A DNA stretch of 64,000 bases from Prochlorococcus sp. AG-402-G22 (GTDB lineage Bacteria; Cyanobacteriota; Cyanobacteriia; PCC-6307; Cyanobiaceae). The DNA is taken from NCBI GenBank assembly GCA_003217035.1, contig QCHV01000006.1:18180-82179 (forward strand). The letters run 5' to 3'. Both the position numbers and the translations under genes were made by a program. The number at the start of each line of letters is the position of its first letter. Position 1 is the stretch's first letter. Under the pieces are notes generated by a model. That model was given only the letters and a program-made list of their open reading frames with translations, was not told where the DNA came from and did no database searches. Positions 1-10,708 of this stretch are shown one piece after another.

Positions 1-744
1 TTAAATAATCAAAATAAACCCGATAAAAGGTTAAAAAGTACAAAATTAATTGAAGATCTAATAAAGTCTCAAAATGCATTCGAAGCAAAATACCTACTAC
101 CTGCGATTTGGGATACTGAAGGAATTAAAAGGTTGATCAAAAAAACTGCTCTAGAACTAAACCTGGAGTTAGAAGAAGAAGCAATCACAGTATTAATTGA
201 TTCGATTGGCAATGAAAGTACTAGGCTTATATCCGAACTGAAAAAAATATCCCTTTTAGAAGAAACAAAAAGGAAAGATATGGTTCAGAGAAATAAAAAA
301 ATACTCATTACAAAAGCAACAGTATTAGAACTTGTAGGAGGAATAACTACAAACTCTCTTGAAATTGGAAATTACCTTTTAGAAGGTAATTTTGGAGAAG
401 CAATTAGTAGAACTGATTCCTTAATAAGTAAAGGTGAGCCTGCCCTCCGCATTATTGCAACATTAACTGGTCAAATTCGAGGCTGCTTATGGGTGAAATT
501 ACTTGAGAGAAATAAAAAAGAAGAAGTTTCATATATTGCAAAACAAGCTGGAATTGCTAACCCTAAAAGAATTTACATAATTCGGAAGCAAATACAAGGT
601 AAGTCAATTGATTTCTTAGTTGGGCTTCTTAGAAAAATTTTAGACGTAGAGGAACTCTTAAAAAAAGGTAGCATCCCACAAAATGCATTTCGAGATGGTC
701 TACTAACAAATGCTGATTCATTTCATAATGCCTGGAATAATTAA
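1..744 (+). CDS. holA: DNA polymerase III delta subunit, 5'-truncated by the window edge
   Basis: The frame is open from base 1 without a start codon, so about 247 C-terminal residues are visible and the true start lies upstream. HolA is the clamp-loader subunit that opens the beta sliding clamp. The visible part contains the helical domain following the missing AAA+ N-terminus, with stretches such as ISKGEPALRIIATLTGQIR and the C-terminal collar region, which match the family in order and spacing. The gene ends 19 bases before lysC on the same strand. The TTG at 133 is an internal codon, not the start. The call rests on domain pattern; DnaX, another clamp-loader subunit, is encoded at 14.3 kb. 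Confidence 0.82.
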   Translation, partial: LNNQNKPDKRLKSTKLIEDLIKSQNAFEAKYLLPAIWDTEGIKRLIKKTALELNLELEEEAITVLIDSIGNESTRLISELKKISLLEETKRKDMVQRNKKILITKATVLELVGGITTNSLEIGNYLLEGNFGEAISRTDSLISKGEPALRIIATLTGQIRGCLWVKLLERNKKEEVSYIAKQAGIANPKRIYIIRKQIQGKSIDFLVGLLRKILDVEELLKKGSIPQNAFRDGLLTNADSFHNAWNN

Positions 745-763
745 AAATATTCAAAATAAATAA

Positions 764-2548
764 ATGGGTCTTCTGGTACAAAAATTTGGAGGCACCTCAG
801 TTGGGAATGTCAAACGTATCCAATCGGTAGCTAAAAAAATTGCTCTCTGTAAAGAAAGAGGCAATCAGATAGTAGTTGTAGTTTCTGCAATGGGAGATAC
901 TACTAACGATTTAACATCCCTAGCCTTAGAAATTAGCAATGATCCACCTCAAAGAGAAATGGACATGCTTCTCTCTACAGGAGAACAAGTTTCCATAGCT
1001 CTTTTGGCTATAGCACTTAACGAAATTGGAGTGCACGCAAAATCAATGACAGGGGTCCAAGTAGGAATAGTTACTGAATCATCCCACGGACGTGCAAGAA
1101 TTCTGGAAATCAAAACTGATCGAATCAGCAACCTTTTAGAAGAAGGTCTGGTAGTCGTCATAGCTGGATTTCAAGGAACTAGTTTAGGAACTGGAGGCAC
1201 CTCTGAAATAACAACTCTTGGGCGAGGAGGCTCTGATACATCTGCTGTGGCATTGGCTGCTGCACTGAATGCAGATGCATGTGAAATTTATACAGATGTA
1301 GCAGGAGTATTAACAACTGACCCTCGGCAAGTGCCCGAAGCAAGGCTTATGTCGCATATCAGTTGCGATGAAATGCTTGAATTAGCAAGTCTTGGGGCAG
1401 CTGTCCTGCATCCAAGAGCTGTAGAAATAGCAAGGAATTATGGAGTAAAGCTTGTAGTTCGTTCTAGCTGGAATGATGAAGAAGGAACAACCTTAACTAG
1501 TCAAGCGAAGCGTCCTATAGGGAAAGAAGGGTTAGAGCTAGGGCGACCTGTCAATGGAGTTGAGCTAGTCGATAAACAAGCAGTGCTAGGTCTATCGCAT
1601 ATACCTGACAAACCTGGAATTGCAGCAGATTTATTCGAAGCACTTTCTAAAGGAGGCGTAAACGTTGATCTAATCATTCAATCCACACACGAAGGTAATA
1701 GCAACGACATTACTTTTACGATTTCTCAGAATGAATTAGAAAGAACAGAGCTACTCTGCCAAGACTTAATACAAAAACTAGGTGGAGAACTAACTGTACA
1801 AAATGATATGAGCAAGTTAAGTATTAGCGGGGCTGGCATAATGGGCAGACCAGGCATAGCTGCAAAATTCTTTGAAAGCATCTCACGAGCAGGAGTTAAC
1901 TTAAGGCTAATAGCTACAAGTGAAGTAAAAGTAAGTTGTGTAATTGATTCCAATATTGGCAACAAAGCACTAAGGTCTGTATGTGAGACTTTTGAAATTA
2001 ATCAAAATCAAATAAAAATTAATCCCACAGTTATTGATACAAAAGAACCAGAAGTTAGAGGGGTTGCCTTAGATACAAACCAAGCTCAAATTAGCGTTAT
2101 CAATATTCCAGATATTCCAGGAAGTGCTGCCAGTCTTTGTAGAAAATTAACCGAATCTGGAATATGTTTAGATACAATAGTTCAATCAGAAAGACAACAC
2201 GAAAGTGGCGGTAGAACCATAAGTTTTACTCTTAGCAGAGACGATCGTAAACTCGTTGACGACGCACTTTCTACTCTATTAAAGGAATGGAAGGGTTCAT
2301 ATCTTATAGATGGTATTGCCATCGCACGTATTAGTTCAGTTGGAGCAGGAATGCCATGTACAGTTGGTACTGCAGGTCGAATGTTTCGTGCTTTAGCTAA
2401 TGCAAGTATAAATATTGAGATGATTGCTACGAGCGAAATACGAACTAGTTGTATAGTTTCAGAAAATGATGGAACAAAAGCACTGCAAGCTGTACACAAA
2501 TTCTTTGAACTTAATAATAACTCTGTAAGATCAGGTGGATCTAGTTAA
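764..2548 (+). CDS. lysC: Aspartate kinase with four ACT domains
   Basis: Phosphorylates aspartate in the first step of the lysine, threonine and methionine pathway. The N-terminal kinase domain has KFGGTSVG at residues 7-14 and the substrate/ATP loop GRGGSDTS at 153-160, followed by a TDPR segment near 185. From about residue 275 the protein carries a long regulatory part with repeated ACT-type segments ([67 protein letters not shown]). This gives the roughly 600-residue, four-ACT form typical of cyanobacteria, rather than the usual two-ACT form of about 410 residues. Lysine/threonine feedback is therefore expected but not visible. The 3' end overlaps convergent uvrB by 18 bases. dapA and asd lie 6-8 kb downstream. 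Confidence 0.95.
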   Translation: MGLLVQKFGGTSVGNVKRIQSVAKKIALCKERGNQIVVVVSAMGDTTNDLTSLALEISNDPPQREMDMLLSTGEQVSIALLAIALNEIGVHAKSMTGVQVGIVTESSHGRARILEIKTDRISNLLEEGLVVVIAGFQGTSLGTGGTSEITTLGRGGSDTSAVALAAALNADACEIYTDVAGVLTTDPRQVPEARLMSHISCDEMLELASLGAAVLHPRAVEIARNYGVKLVVRSSWNDEEGTTLTSQAKRPIGKEGLELGRPVNGVELVDKQAVLGLSHIPDKPGIAADLFEALSKGGVNVDLIIQSTHEGNSNDITFTISQNELERTELLCQDLIQKLGGELTVQNDMSKLSISGAGIMGRPGIAAKFFESISRAGVNLRLIATSEVKVSCVIDSNIGNKALRSVCETFEINQNQIKINPTVIDTKEPEVRGVALDTNQAQISVINIPDIPGSAASLCRKLTESGICLDTIVQSERQHESGGRTISFTLSRDDRKLVDDALSTLLKEWKGSYLIDGIAIARISSVGAGMPCTVGTAGRMFRALANASINIEMIATSEIRTSCIVSENDGTKALQAVHKFFELNNNSVRSGGSS

Positions 2549-4570
2549 TTTACTTCTTAGACGTTTAATCCTATCTCTTAACTCTGCAGCCTGTTCGAAA
2601 TCCAAGTCTTTAGCAGCTAAATTCATTTTTGCTTCTAGTTTTTCAATCAAATCAGGCAATAAGTCCATAGCAATACCAAAATCATCTGATTTATTTATAT
2701 TCTGAACAGCTGTAGAAGCAATATTAATAAGATCTTTAGCTGAACCATCTTTCTGTAATTTACGTGAAAGTTCTAAAAATGAAAGAATAGAGTTAGAAGA
2801 CTTTTTCCCAGCTGGTTTTGGAGTGATTCCATTTTTCTTATTATGCTCATCTTGAATTAACCTTCGTCTTTCAGTTTCCTTAATAGCCCTTGACATTGAA
2901 TCTGTAAGATTATCAGCATAAAGCAAAGCCATTCCTTCCACATGTCTTGCAGCTCTTCCTATAGTTTGTATTAATGATCTTTCTGCCCTAAGGAAACCTT
3001 CCTTATCTGCATCAAGAATAACTACAAGTGAGACTTCAGGCAAATCTAAACCTTCTCTCAATAAATTAACACCAACCAAAACATCATACTCTCCAACTCT
3101 TAGATCTTGAATAATCTCTATTCTTTCAATAGAATGAATTTCAGAGTGAAGATAACGAACCTTTACTTTATTTTCTGACAAATAATCACTTAAATCTTCT
3201 GCCATTCTTTTAGTCAAAGTAGTAATTAAGACTCTTTGTTTCTTGGCAACTCTTTTTTGAATTTCTTCTAACAAATCATCTATCTGACCTTTTGTTGATC
3301 TAACCTCAACTAATGGGTCTAGAACACCAGTTGGTCGAATAACTTGCTCCACAATTTCACTACCTGAACAATTAAATTCCCATTCTCCAGGAGTAGCACT
3401 GATAAAAACAGTTTGTTTTGCTTTTTGCCAAAATTCTTCTGCTTTTAAAGGTCTGTTATCAGCTGCACTAGGCAATCGAAATCCATGCTCAATTAAAACC
3501 TTTTTTCTAGATTGATCTCCGTTGTACATGGCTTGCAACTGAGAGCAAGTTACATGACTCTCATCCACAAGTAATAACCAATCATCTGGGAAATAATCTA
3601 TCAAGCATTCGGGAGGCGTCCCTTCTCCCCTGCCAGACAAATGTCTAGCATAATTCTCCACACCATTACAATAGCCAACTTCTCTTAACATCTCTAAATC
3701 ATATTTAGTCCTTTGCTCAAGGCGTTGGGCCTCTAACAACTTTCCATCTTTAGTGAAAAAATCTAATTGATCATTAAGCTCATTTTTTATAGCCTGAATT
3801 GCCAGTTTCAACCTATCCTTAGGAGTAACAAAATGTTTTGCAGGATAAATATTGATAGAGGCTAATTCCTGAAGTATTTCACCAGTAATTGGATCAACAT
3901 ATTTAATTGCTTCAACTTCATCTCCAAAAAGTTCGATCCTCACCAATCTGTCATCATAAGCTGGTCCGATCTCTAAAACATCACCTTTCAACCGAAAATT
4001 GCCACGGGTTATACTAATATCATTACGTGCATATTGATTATTAACCAACTCTCTTAATGCTTCACGTAGATTAATATCTTTACCTGATTTAAATTTAACA
4101 GATGCTTTTAAGTATTCACTTGGTATACCTAAACCATAAATACAGCTAATTGAAGCGACAACAATAACATCTTTACGCTCAAACAGTGATCTAGTGGCAG
4201 AATGCCTAAGCATATCAATTTCTTCATTAATAGAAGAAGTCTTAGCTATATAAGTGTCACTAACAGGGACATATGCCTCAGGTTGATAATAGTCATAATA
4301 AGAAATAAAGTATTCGACTGCATTATTAGGGAAAAATTCCCTCAACTCATTGCATAGCTGTGCTGCAAGCGTTTTATTATGAGCTATTACAAGAGCAGGT
4401 CTACCAGTCTGAGCAATAACATTGGCAATGGTAAATGTTTTACCTGTACCAGTTGCTCCTAATAGGGTTTGATATCTCTTGCCTTGATTAATTCCATTAA
4501 CTAATTTAGATATTGCCTTAGGTTGATCACCCTTTGGAGAGTATGGTGCGTCAAGAGTATATTGATTCAT
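2531..4570 (-). CDS. uvrB: Excinuclease ABC subunit B
   Basis: Damage-verifying helicase-like subunit of nucleotide excision repair; it works with UvrA and UvrC. Visible features are Walker A GATGTGKT at residues 38-45, the strand-separating beta-hairpin region around [12 protein letters not shown] (about 92-103), the Walker B-like VDESHVT near 337, helicase motif VI-like [11 protein letters not shown], and a C-terminal UVR domain ([18 protein letters not shown]) that binds UvrC. The 679-residue length is normal and the start is ATG. Its 3' end overlaps that of lysC, leaving no room for a separate terminator between the two convergent genes. Confidence 0.97.
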   Translation of the reverse strand: MNQYTLDAPYSPKGDQPKAISKLVNGINQGKRYQTLLGATGTGKTFTIANVIAQTGRPALVIAHNKTLAAQLCNELREFFPNNAVEYFISYYDYYQPEAYVPVSDTYIAKTSSINEEIDMLRHSATRSLFERKDVIVVASISCIYGLGIPSEYLKASVKFKSGKDINLREALRELVNNQYARNDISITRGNFRLKGDVLEIGPAYDDRLVRIELFGDEVEAIKYVDPITGEILQELASINIYPAKHFVTPKDRLKLAIQAIKNELNDQLDFFTKDGKLLEAQRLEQRTKYDLEMLREVGYCNGVENYARHLSGRGEGTPPECLIDYFPDDWLLLVDESHVTCSQLQAMYNGDQSRKKVLIEHGFRLPSAADNRPLKAEEFWQKAKQTVFISATPGEWEFNCSGSEIVEQVIRPTGVLDPLVEVRSTKGQIDDLLEEIQKRVAKKQRVLITTLTKRMAEDLSDYLSENKVKVRYLHSEIHSIERIEIIQDLRVGEYDVLVGVNLLREGLDLPEVSLVVILDADKEGFLRAERSLIQTIGRAARHVEGMALLYADNLTDSMSRAIKETERRRLIQDEHNKKNGITPKPAGKKSSNSILSFLELSRKLQKDGSAKDLINIASTAVQNINKSDDFGIAMDLLPDLIEKLEAKMNLAAKDLDFEQAAELRDRIKRLRSKLTRST

Positions 4571-4660
4571 CGGTTCTCAAAACAAACAATAAATGAATTA
4601 ATGAATAAAAGTTTTCTTATCAACTTACTGGTGATCCTCAGAGCTTTAAACGCAACTTAT

Positions 4661-5443
4661 TCATGAAAAATTGCGTGAGACAACTGGGTGAAATGAATCA
4701 ATTGCCAATCTCAGACTTTTGACCATAGCAATCATTTCCAAATCAGTGGTTAAGCGATTAACTGCTGATCCAATTCCAACTCCTGATGCTCCTGCAGAAA
4801 GTGCCATAGGAACAGTTTCCGAAGAAAGACCAGAAGCACACAAAATAGGCAATGTGCAACCAGCATTAGAGAATCCCTTTGAAATGGTATGTACAGCAGC
4901 CAATGTTGGTGTAGCTTTTTCAATCAAACCAACGACGCCAGGATTATTTGGTTTGGAACTGGTGCCTCCTTCAGTTTGTATCATATCGGCACCAGCATCT
5001 GCCAAATCCAATGCCAATTTAGTCTGCTGATCTAAAGGCAAGGTATGCGGAACTGTTACTGACAAAAAGCTATTTGGCAAAAGCTTTCTTGATTCAATAG
5101 TTAAGGACAAAACCTCTGACGCATTAAAAACACGACCCTTAGCATAAAAAGAGTCAAAGTTCCCTATCTCAATAATTGAGGCGCCTGCTTCAACAGCTTT
5201 TGGAAATAGTTGAGGTTCAACAGAACTTACACATACAGGCAATGACGAGGATTCAAGAGCAGCGGCAACTAAATCTGGATCACATGCTATGTCAATTAAA
5301 TCTGCACCTCCTAGAGATGCAGCCTTAGAAATACGCTCTACAGAGCTTTTATCAAAATTGTCTAATCCACTTATAATCTTTAAAAGCGAGTGTTTTTGAA
5401 AACTCTTCTGAAGAGCAAACGGCAAATTTTGAAAACGCAACAT
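4661..5443 (-). CDS. ycf23: Ycf23 / DUF561 family protein
   Basis: A TIM-barrel-like protein of about 260 residues, matching the Ycf23/DUF561 family encoded in cyanobacteria and in some algal plastid genomes. No biochemical activity is established. Barrel-like glycine/alanine segments are visible: LGGADLIDIACDP, SVEPQLFPKAVEAGASIIEIGN, LALDLADAGADMIQTEGG and a C-terminal ALSAGASGVGIGSAVNRL, which looks like a phosphate-binding loop of flavin- or sugar-phosphate-binding barrels. The ATG at 5443 is preferred; one codon upstream is only a TTG. It is divergent from tilS across an 83-base gap. A link to photosynthesis is inferred only from its plastid distribution. Confidence 0.8.
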   Translation of the reverse strand: MLRFQNLPFALQKSFQKHSLLKIISGLDNFDKSSVERISKAASLGGADLIDIACDPDLVAAALESSSLPVCVSSVEPQLFPKAVEAGASIIEIGNFDSFYAKGRVFNASEVLSLTIESRKLLPNSFLSVTVPHTLPLDQQTKLALDLADAGADMIQTEGGTSSKPNNPGVVGLIEKATPTLAAVHTISKGFSNAGCTLPILCASGLSSETVPMALSAGASGVGIGSAVNRLTTDLEMIAMVKSLRLAIDSFHPVVSRNFS

Positions 5444-5526
5444 CAAATTAATAACGGATAATCTGATTGTGCCATTCTTCTTGAGAAAGAACTATCAAAA
5501 TTAATTCTAGTGGTCACCTAAGTCAT

Positions 5527-6546
5527 ATGTCTGTTCGCACCAAAGCTGATTTTTCATGGAGTCGATGGCACACTCGACTTCACAAAACTCTTATCAGAAA
5601 AAAAGACTTATTACCTCCTGGCGCATGTCTACTCTTATCAATTTCCGGTGGTCAGGATTCAATGGTTCTGTTAAAGCTAATGATGGATCTACAAAGATTA
5701 TACAATTGGAAATTAAACATCTGGCACGGAGATCATGGATGGCATAGACAATCAACTCACATTGCAAAAGAGTTGCAAAAATGGTGCGAACATAAAGATC
5801 TAAACTTTTATTGTCACCAAGGTTCAAAAGAACAATTACATAATGAAGAAGCTGCAAGGAATTGGCGTTATAAAAATCTAATTGCTCAGGCAAATATAAT
5901 ATCTAAACAAGAAACTAATTCACCTTGTAATTACGTAGTAACTGGCCATACAAGCTCTGATAGAACAGAAACACTACTTCTAAATCTAGCCAGGGGAACT
6001 TACTTAGGTGGTCTTGGAAGTTTAAGATACACAAGAAAACTAGAGGGTTCAATAAAGCTAGTCAGACCATTACTGCCCTTCAGCCGAAAAGAGACAACAA
6101 CTATATGCAAAGAAATGGATTTACCAATATGGGTGGATCCTTCTAATTTAAGTGTTGAGTTTACTCGCAACATTATTCGTCAAGAAGTTATTCCAGTACT
6201 AGAAAGAATTTATCCTGGTAGTTCACTAAGAATTGCATCCTTAGCCGAAAGACTTTCTCATGTAAAAGACAATCAAGATGCTTTAACTAGTCTTGCTATT
6301 AAGGCAATGATTGATTCTGAAGGAATATCTCGAAGAATGATCCTAAAGATTCCAATAAAAACAAGAGAAGTAATTTTAGCTAAATGGCTAGAACAAAATG
6401 GACTACCACAATTAAAAGCTATTCAATTAGAAGAAATCTGTTTCAAAACTGCTGAAAAAATGCCCCCTGGATCTATCAACCTCCAGAAAGGGTGGCAAAT
6501 TATTTGGACTCGAGAATCAATCAAACTCTTCAACGATAAAAAATGA
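5527..6546 (+). CDS. tilS: tRNA(Ile)-lysidine synthase
   Basis: Converts C34 of tRNA-Ile(CAU) to lysidine so that it reads AUA; essential in most bacteria. The N-terminal N-type ATP pyrophosphatase loop SISGGQDSM lies at residues 38-46, followed by HGDHGW and the conserved TGHTSSDRTETLLLNLARGT region. At 339 residues it is shorter than the E. coli type (about 430) and appears to lack the last C-terminal substrate-binding domain, resembling compact TilS forms known elsewhere. It converges on the RNase J gene with one base between the two stop codons. Confidence 0.93.
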   Translation: MSVRTKADFSWSRWHTRLHKTLIRKKDLLPPGACLLLSISGGQDSMVLLKLMMDLQRLYNWKLNIWHGDHGWHRQSTHIAKELQKWCEHKDLNFYCHQGSKEQLHNEEAARNWRYKNLIAQANIISKQETNSPCNYVVTGHTSSDRTETLLLNLARGTYLGGLGSLRYTRKLEGSIKLVRPLLPFSRKETTTICKEMDLPIWVDPSNLSVEFTRNIIRQEVIPVLERIYPGSSLRIASLAERLSHVKDNQDALTSLAIKAMIDSEGISRRMILKIPIKTREVILAKWLEQNGLPQLKAIQLEEICFKTAEKMPPGSINLQKGWQIIWTRESIKLFNDKK

Positions 6547-6547
6547 A

Positions 6548-8527
6548 TTACATAACAGCAGATCTTCGCCGCCTAGTCCTACCAGCTGGAACCTCAACAT
6601 CGTTTTTACTCGCATTCAAAGGTAATTCTTTAGCAGTTGAAGAGGCTGAGGTTTTTGGGGGTTCTTGAGTAGATACTTTCGCTTTGTTATTGGAAGCAGC
6701 AGAAGGTCGGCTTTTGTCATTACTTCTGGGAGCGAATTCTTCATCTGTTCTACCTTTATAAACTGGAGTCCCTGCAGGAGCTGGTTGGACCAAACACAGG
6801 ATTAATGGTTCTACTTGCAATTCTCTTCTCATTCGCCTAGCCAAGCCAGACTCAACTTCCCGTTGCAATCCAATCCAATCAACTTCAACAGAATTACGGC
6901 TAACTTGTCTTGAAAGCTGCTTCCAACGATTTTCTAAAACCCAATTAATCTCTTTTTCAGTCCAAAAAGACATTTTCTTAGGCTCTGCACTAGTAATGAC
7001 TCCGCGTAAATTAACTCTAGGAGGAGCAACCATTGCTCCATCTGTACTAATTGCAACTAGAAGAGTAATAACACCATCTTCAGCTAACTGCTGACGTTCT
7101 TTTAAAACACGAGCATCTACAATTCCATTTCTAGAAGCATCCAAAAGCTCTATACCAGCTTTTACTGGCTGTCCTCTATTAAGTGAATCTGGTGTGAGTT
7201 CAACTACATCTCCATTTTCAAGAATTAAAATATTATTCTCAGGAACCCCCATTGTTTGAGCACTCTGACTATGACAAATAAGCATCCTGTGCTCGCCGTG
7301 AACCGGAACAAAGTACTTAGGTTTTGTTAAGGCCAACATCAATTTTTGATCCTCTTGAAACCCATGACCTGAGACATGGATCCCTTCTCCTTTTCCATAA
7401 ACAACCTTCGCTCCAAGCTTCATCAAGCGATCGATAGTATTAACAACTGAAATTGTGTTGCCTGGAATAGGGCTTGCGGAAAAAATTATTGTGTCACTTG
7501 TTTTCACTTGAACATGTTGATGATCTCCCCGAGATATTCGACTTAAAGCAGCCAATGGTTCACCTTGGCTTCCTGTCATTAACAAAAGCGTTTCTCTATC
7601 AGGCATATCTCGAATCTGTTTGATTGGTACAAACAATTCATCAGGAGCTCTCATATATCCAATTTCTCTTGCCTTAGCAATAACATTCAACATTGATCTT
7701 CCAAGTAATCCAACCTTGCGTCCATGCTTTAAGGCAAGTTCCAAAATCATTGCAACCCTATGAATTGAACTTGCAAAAGTTGTAATAATTACTCGGCCTT
7801 GAGCATCAGCAATATGACGCTCTAAAGCAGGGAAAACCGTTCGCTCTGATGGACACCAACCTGGCACTTCAGCATTAGTCGAATCACTAAAGAGACATAA
7901 AACACCTTCTTCCCCATGATGAGCCAAACGAGCAAGGTCAAAGTGCTCTCCATCTACTGGCGTGTGATCAAATTTAAAGTCGCCAGTAAAAATAACTGTT
8001 CCTACAGGTGTTTTGATAGCCAAAGAAAAGCTATCAGCCATTGAATGAGTATTTCTGATGAATTCCACAGAAAAATATTGGCCTACCTTAACTACATCTC
8101 TAGGACCAACAGTCTGAATAGTTGTCCTATCAGTAACACCAGCTTCTTCCATTTTTCCTTGCAGCATTGACATAGCCAAACGAGGGCCATAAATGACAGG
8201 AATATTGAAATGCTTTAAATGATGAGAAATGCCTCCTATGTGGTCTTCATGGCCATGGGTCACAATCATTCCTCTCATTCGATGCTGATTCTCGCGCAAA
8301 TAACTCGTATCTGGCATCACAACGTTGACTCCATGCATTCCATCACTAGGAAAAGCAAGGCCAGCATCAACCAGCATCAAATCATCGCCATATTCAAAAA
8401 CACAAGTGTTTTTGCCGATTTCATGGAGCCCTCCAAGGGGAATGACTCTCAAAGTTGGTTCGTTGCTCTTAGACATTCTGGAAGAATTATTAGTGGGATT
8501 AGAAGGATTGGAAAAGCTAGCCGCCAT
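6548..8527 (-). CDS. rnj: Ribonuclease J
   Basis: Metallo-beta-lactamase/beta-CASP ribonuclease for RNA maturation and decay. The metal site HGHEDHIGG lies near residues 91-99 when counted from the preferred ATG, followed by FTGDFKFDHTPVDG and the beta-CASP segment GSQGEPLAALSRI; the C-terminal part includes HVSGHGFQEDQKLML and PVHGEHRM. A poorly conserved basic tail (Pro/Ser/Lys-rich, ending in GRTRRRRSAVM) extends the usual core of about 550 residues, as in other cyanobacteria. The open frame extends 12 codons further to a TTG at 8563, but the ATG at 8527 is more credible. dapA starts upstream on the same strand, so the two may be cotranscribed. Confidence 0.93.
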   Translation of the reverse strand: MAASFSNPSNPTNNSSRMSKSNEPTLRVIPLGGLHEIGKNTCVFEYGDDLMLVDAGLAFPSDGMHGVNVVMPDTSYLRENQHRMRGMIVTHGHEDHIGGISHHLKHFNIPVIYGPRLAMSMLQGKMEEAGVTDRTTIQTVGPRDVVKVGQYFSVEFIRNTHSMADSFSLAIKTPVGTVIFTGDFKFDHTPVDGEHFDLARLAHHGEEGVLCLFSDSTNAEVPGWCPSERTVFPALERHIADAQGRVIITTFASSIHRVAMILELALKHGRKVGLLGRSMLNVIAKAREIGYMRAPDELFVPIKQIRDMPDRETLLLMTGSQGEPLAALSRISRGDHQHVQVKTSDTIIFSASPIPGNTISVVNTIDRLMKLGAKVVYGKGEGIHVSGHGFQEDQKLMLALTKPKYFVPVHGEHRMLICHSQSAQTMGVPENNILILENGDVVELTPDSLNRGQPVKAGIELLDASRNGIVDARVLKERQQLAEDGVITLLVAISTDGAMVAPPRVNLRGVITSAEPKKMSFWTEKEINWVLENRWKQLSRQVSRNSVEVDWIGLQREVESGLARRMRRELQVEPLILCLVQPAPAGTPVYKGRTDEEFAPRSNDKSRPSAASNNKAKVSTQEPPKTSASSTAKELPLNASKNDVEVPAGRTRRRRSAVM

Positions 8528-8609
8528 TTGAAAAGGTATGTAAAAAACAAACTCGTTTTGCAAGAAGACAAATCACTTGATAAAGCCAATTTCAATAGAA
8601 AGCTTTTTA

Positions 8610-9518
8610 TTAAATTTGTCGCAAGGATTTAATTATATCTATTAACTCATCTTTCATAGGTTTTTTTAATGGGAATAAAGGACTTCTAGGGGCTCCGACT
8701 TGCCATCCCATAATCTCTAATGCCGCCTTTACAGGGATTGGATTGGTAGTGGCAAATAAAGCCTTGAAAATAGGTTGTAATTGCTCATGATAAGCAAGAG
8801 CCATGGTTACCTGACCATTGAAATATGCATCAATCATTGCCTTGATACGACTGCCTACAATATGACTGGCAACACTAACCACTCCAACTGCGCCAACTGA
8901 CATCATTGGCAAAAGCAAACCATCATCGCCGCTATAAATGGCCAGCTTTGAACCACAATGAATTCTTAAATCAGTAACTTCTGACGTCGTCCCACTCGCA
9001 GCCTTAAAGCTCAGAATATTTGGACAATCCATCAATCTTTGAACTGTAGATGGATTTAGGGAGCAGCCAGTCCTTCCAGGTATGTTGTAAAGCATTAAGG
9101 GTAAATCTGGAGCAGCATTAGCAACTGCACGAAAATGGGCCTCTAAACCTTCTTGAGGAGGCTTGTTGTAATAAGGAACAACAACCAAAGCACCATCGGC
9201 ACCTAAGTCTGATGCTTTTACAGTGGCTTCAATAGCCTCAGCAGTGCTATTGCTTCCAGTGCCAGCTAATACCTTTACACCTCTCCCAACAGAATTCTTA
9301 ACTGTTTCAAGCAGTTTATGCTGCTCTAACCAACTCAATGTTGGAGACTCTCCTGTAGTTCCGCAAACAACAATTCCTTCTGAACCTTCATCTACTAAAT
9401 ATCGAGCCAATCTTCCTGCCAAAGCAAAATCTACATTGCCATCATTATCAAATGGAGTAACCATTGCCGTTAATAGACGACCAAAAGGTATTGGTGATAA
9501 ATGAGCGGAAGAAGTCAT
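8610..9518 (-). CDS. dapA: 4-hydroxy-tetrahydrodipicolinate synthase
   Basis: Condenses pyruvate with aspartate semialdehyde to start the diaminopimelate/lysine branch. GTTGES lies at residues 53-58, catalytic Tyr144 in [11 protein letters not shown], and the Schiff-base Lys172 in SFKAASGTT. The 302-residue length is typical. The start ATG at 9518 overlaps the asd stop by 4 bases (ATGA type), which indicates translational coupling with the enzyme that makes its substrate. RNase J follows downstream on the same strand. Confidence 0.97.
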   Translation of the reverse strand: MTSSAHLSPIPFGRLLTAMVTPFDNDGNVDFALAGRLARYLVDEGSEGIVVCGTTGESPTLSWLEQHKLLETVKNSVGRGVKVLAGTGSNSTAEAIEATVKASDLGADGALVVVPYYNKPPQEGLEAHFRAVANAAPDLPLMLYNIPGRTGCSLNPSTVQRLMDCPNILSFKAASGTTSEVTDLRIHCGSKLAIYSGDDGLLLPMMSVGAVGVVSVASHIVGSRIKAMIDAYFNGQVTMALAYHEQLQPIFKALFATTNPIPVKAALEIMGWQVGAPRSPLFPLKKPMKDELIDIIKSLRQI

Positions 9519-10546
9519 GGTCGAGTAATTAAAAGTTCTGCAATTTGAATTGCATTTAAGGCCGCTCCCTTTCGAATTTGATCACCGCAAAGCCATAATT
9601 CCAAACAATTAGGGTGACTAATATCTTGCCTAATCCTGCCAACAGCAATGGAATCTTTGCCAGCCACATCTGTTGGCATTGGAAATCTATTCTTTTGAAA
9701 GTCCTCAATCAATTCAACCCCTGGGGCATTAAGAAGTAGTTCCCTAGCAACTTCAATGGGAAAAGGCTTTTCAAATTGAATGTTTAAAGCTTCTGAATGA
9801 GCTCTTAAAACGGGAACTCGCACACAAGTAGCTGTTAAAGACAAATCAGGACAATCCATTATCTTACGAGTCTCATTAACCATCTTCATTTCCTCTTCAC
9901 AGTAACTGTTTAAATCCAATGGGGAATTATGCAGAAAAAGATTAAACGCAAGTGAATATGGCAAAACACTACTTTTAGGCTTTTTACCATTCAAAACTTC
10001 TTGAGTTAAATCCTGTAGTTCTTGCATGGCTTGTGCCCCAGCTCCACTCGCAGATTGATATGTAGAGACAACAACTCTTTCTATAGGTATTAGCGAAGAT
10101 AAAGGCTTTAAAACAACAGTGAGCAAAATAGTTGTGCAATTTGGATTAGCAATTAATCCTTTATGAGTGAAAGCTTTTCCTGGATTCACTTCAGGCACAA
10201 TTAAAGGAACATCGGGATCCATCCTAAAAGCACTGGAATTATCAATGAGGAGAGCCCCTGAATTATTAATTCTCTCTTTCCATTTTTTAGATACTGATCC
10301 GCCAGCAGAAGCAAAAACTAAATCTAACCCTTCAAATTTTTCGGAATCAACTGCTTCTACCTTGATCTGACTTCCATGAAAGCTTTGAAATTTACCAGCA
10401 GATCGTTCTGAAGCAAGTAATCTCAGTTCATTAATAGGAAAAGAACGATCTTCCAACAATTGCAAAAGCTCTTTGCCAACTGCTCCTGTTGCTCCTAAAA
10501 GAGCAATATTCAAAGGTCGATCGGGTAAAAAATTGTTTAAAGACAA
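9515..10546 (-). CDS. asd: Aspartate-semialdehyde dehydrogenase
   Basis: Reduces aspartyl phosphate to aspartate semialdehyde, the step after LysC. NADP-binding GATGAVG lies at residues 18-24, nucleophile Cys137 in NPNCTTI, the [11 protein letters not shown] segment follows, and the catalytic His is in [10 protein letters not shown]. The start appears to be TTG at 10546: no ATG occurs before the nucleotide-binding motif, and the N-terminus is already short. The stop overlaps the dapA start. It is divergent from tig across 162 bases that must hold promoters for both directions; I could not assign them with confidence. Confidence 0.95.
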   Translation of the reverse strand: MSLNNFLPDRPLNIALLGATGAVGKELLQLLEDRSFPINELRLLASERSAGKFQSFHGSQIKVEAVDSEKFEGLDLVFASAGGSVSKKWKERINNSGALLIDNSSAFRMDPDVPLIVPEVNPGKAFTHKGLIANPNCTTILLTVVLKPLSSLIPIERVVVSTYQSASGAGAQAMQELQDLTQEVLNGKKPKSSVLPYSLAFNLFLHNSPLDLNSYCEEEMKMVNETRKIMDCPDLSLTATCVRVPVLRAHSEALNIQFEKPFPIEVARELLLNAPGVELIEDFQKNRFPMPTDVAGKDSIAVGRIRQDISHPNCLELWLCGDQIRKGAALNAIQIAELLITRP

Positions 10547-10708
10547 CTTTGAGAGAATGGAATTTGTCTAAGAACTAAAAATCTTTGAAAAATCTACTAA
10601 AAGATCTTCAGGAAATCTATAAAGGAACGATAGTTTTTAAAAGTTTGTCTGACTCTTTCTTAATGTACTGAGCTAATGGGTTACCTTTATTAGCTAACCA
10701 ACTAACCA

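Noticed and set aside
2182..2499. A 105-codon minus-strand frame inside lysC
   Set aside because: Antisense to the ACT domains; no motif and no independent start context.
8219..8632. A 137-codon plus-strand open frame opposite the RNase J 5' end and dapA 3' end
   Set aside because: It lies almost wholly antisense to well-supported RNase J codons and has no recognisable domain; treated as a shadow.
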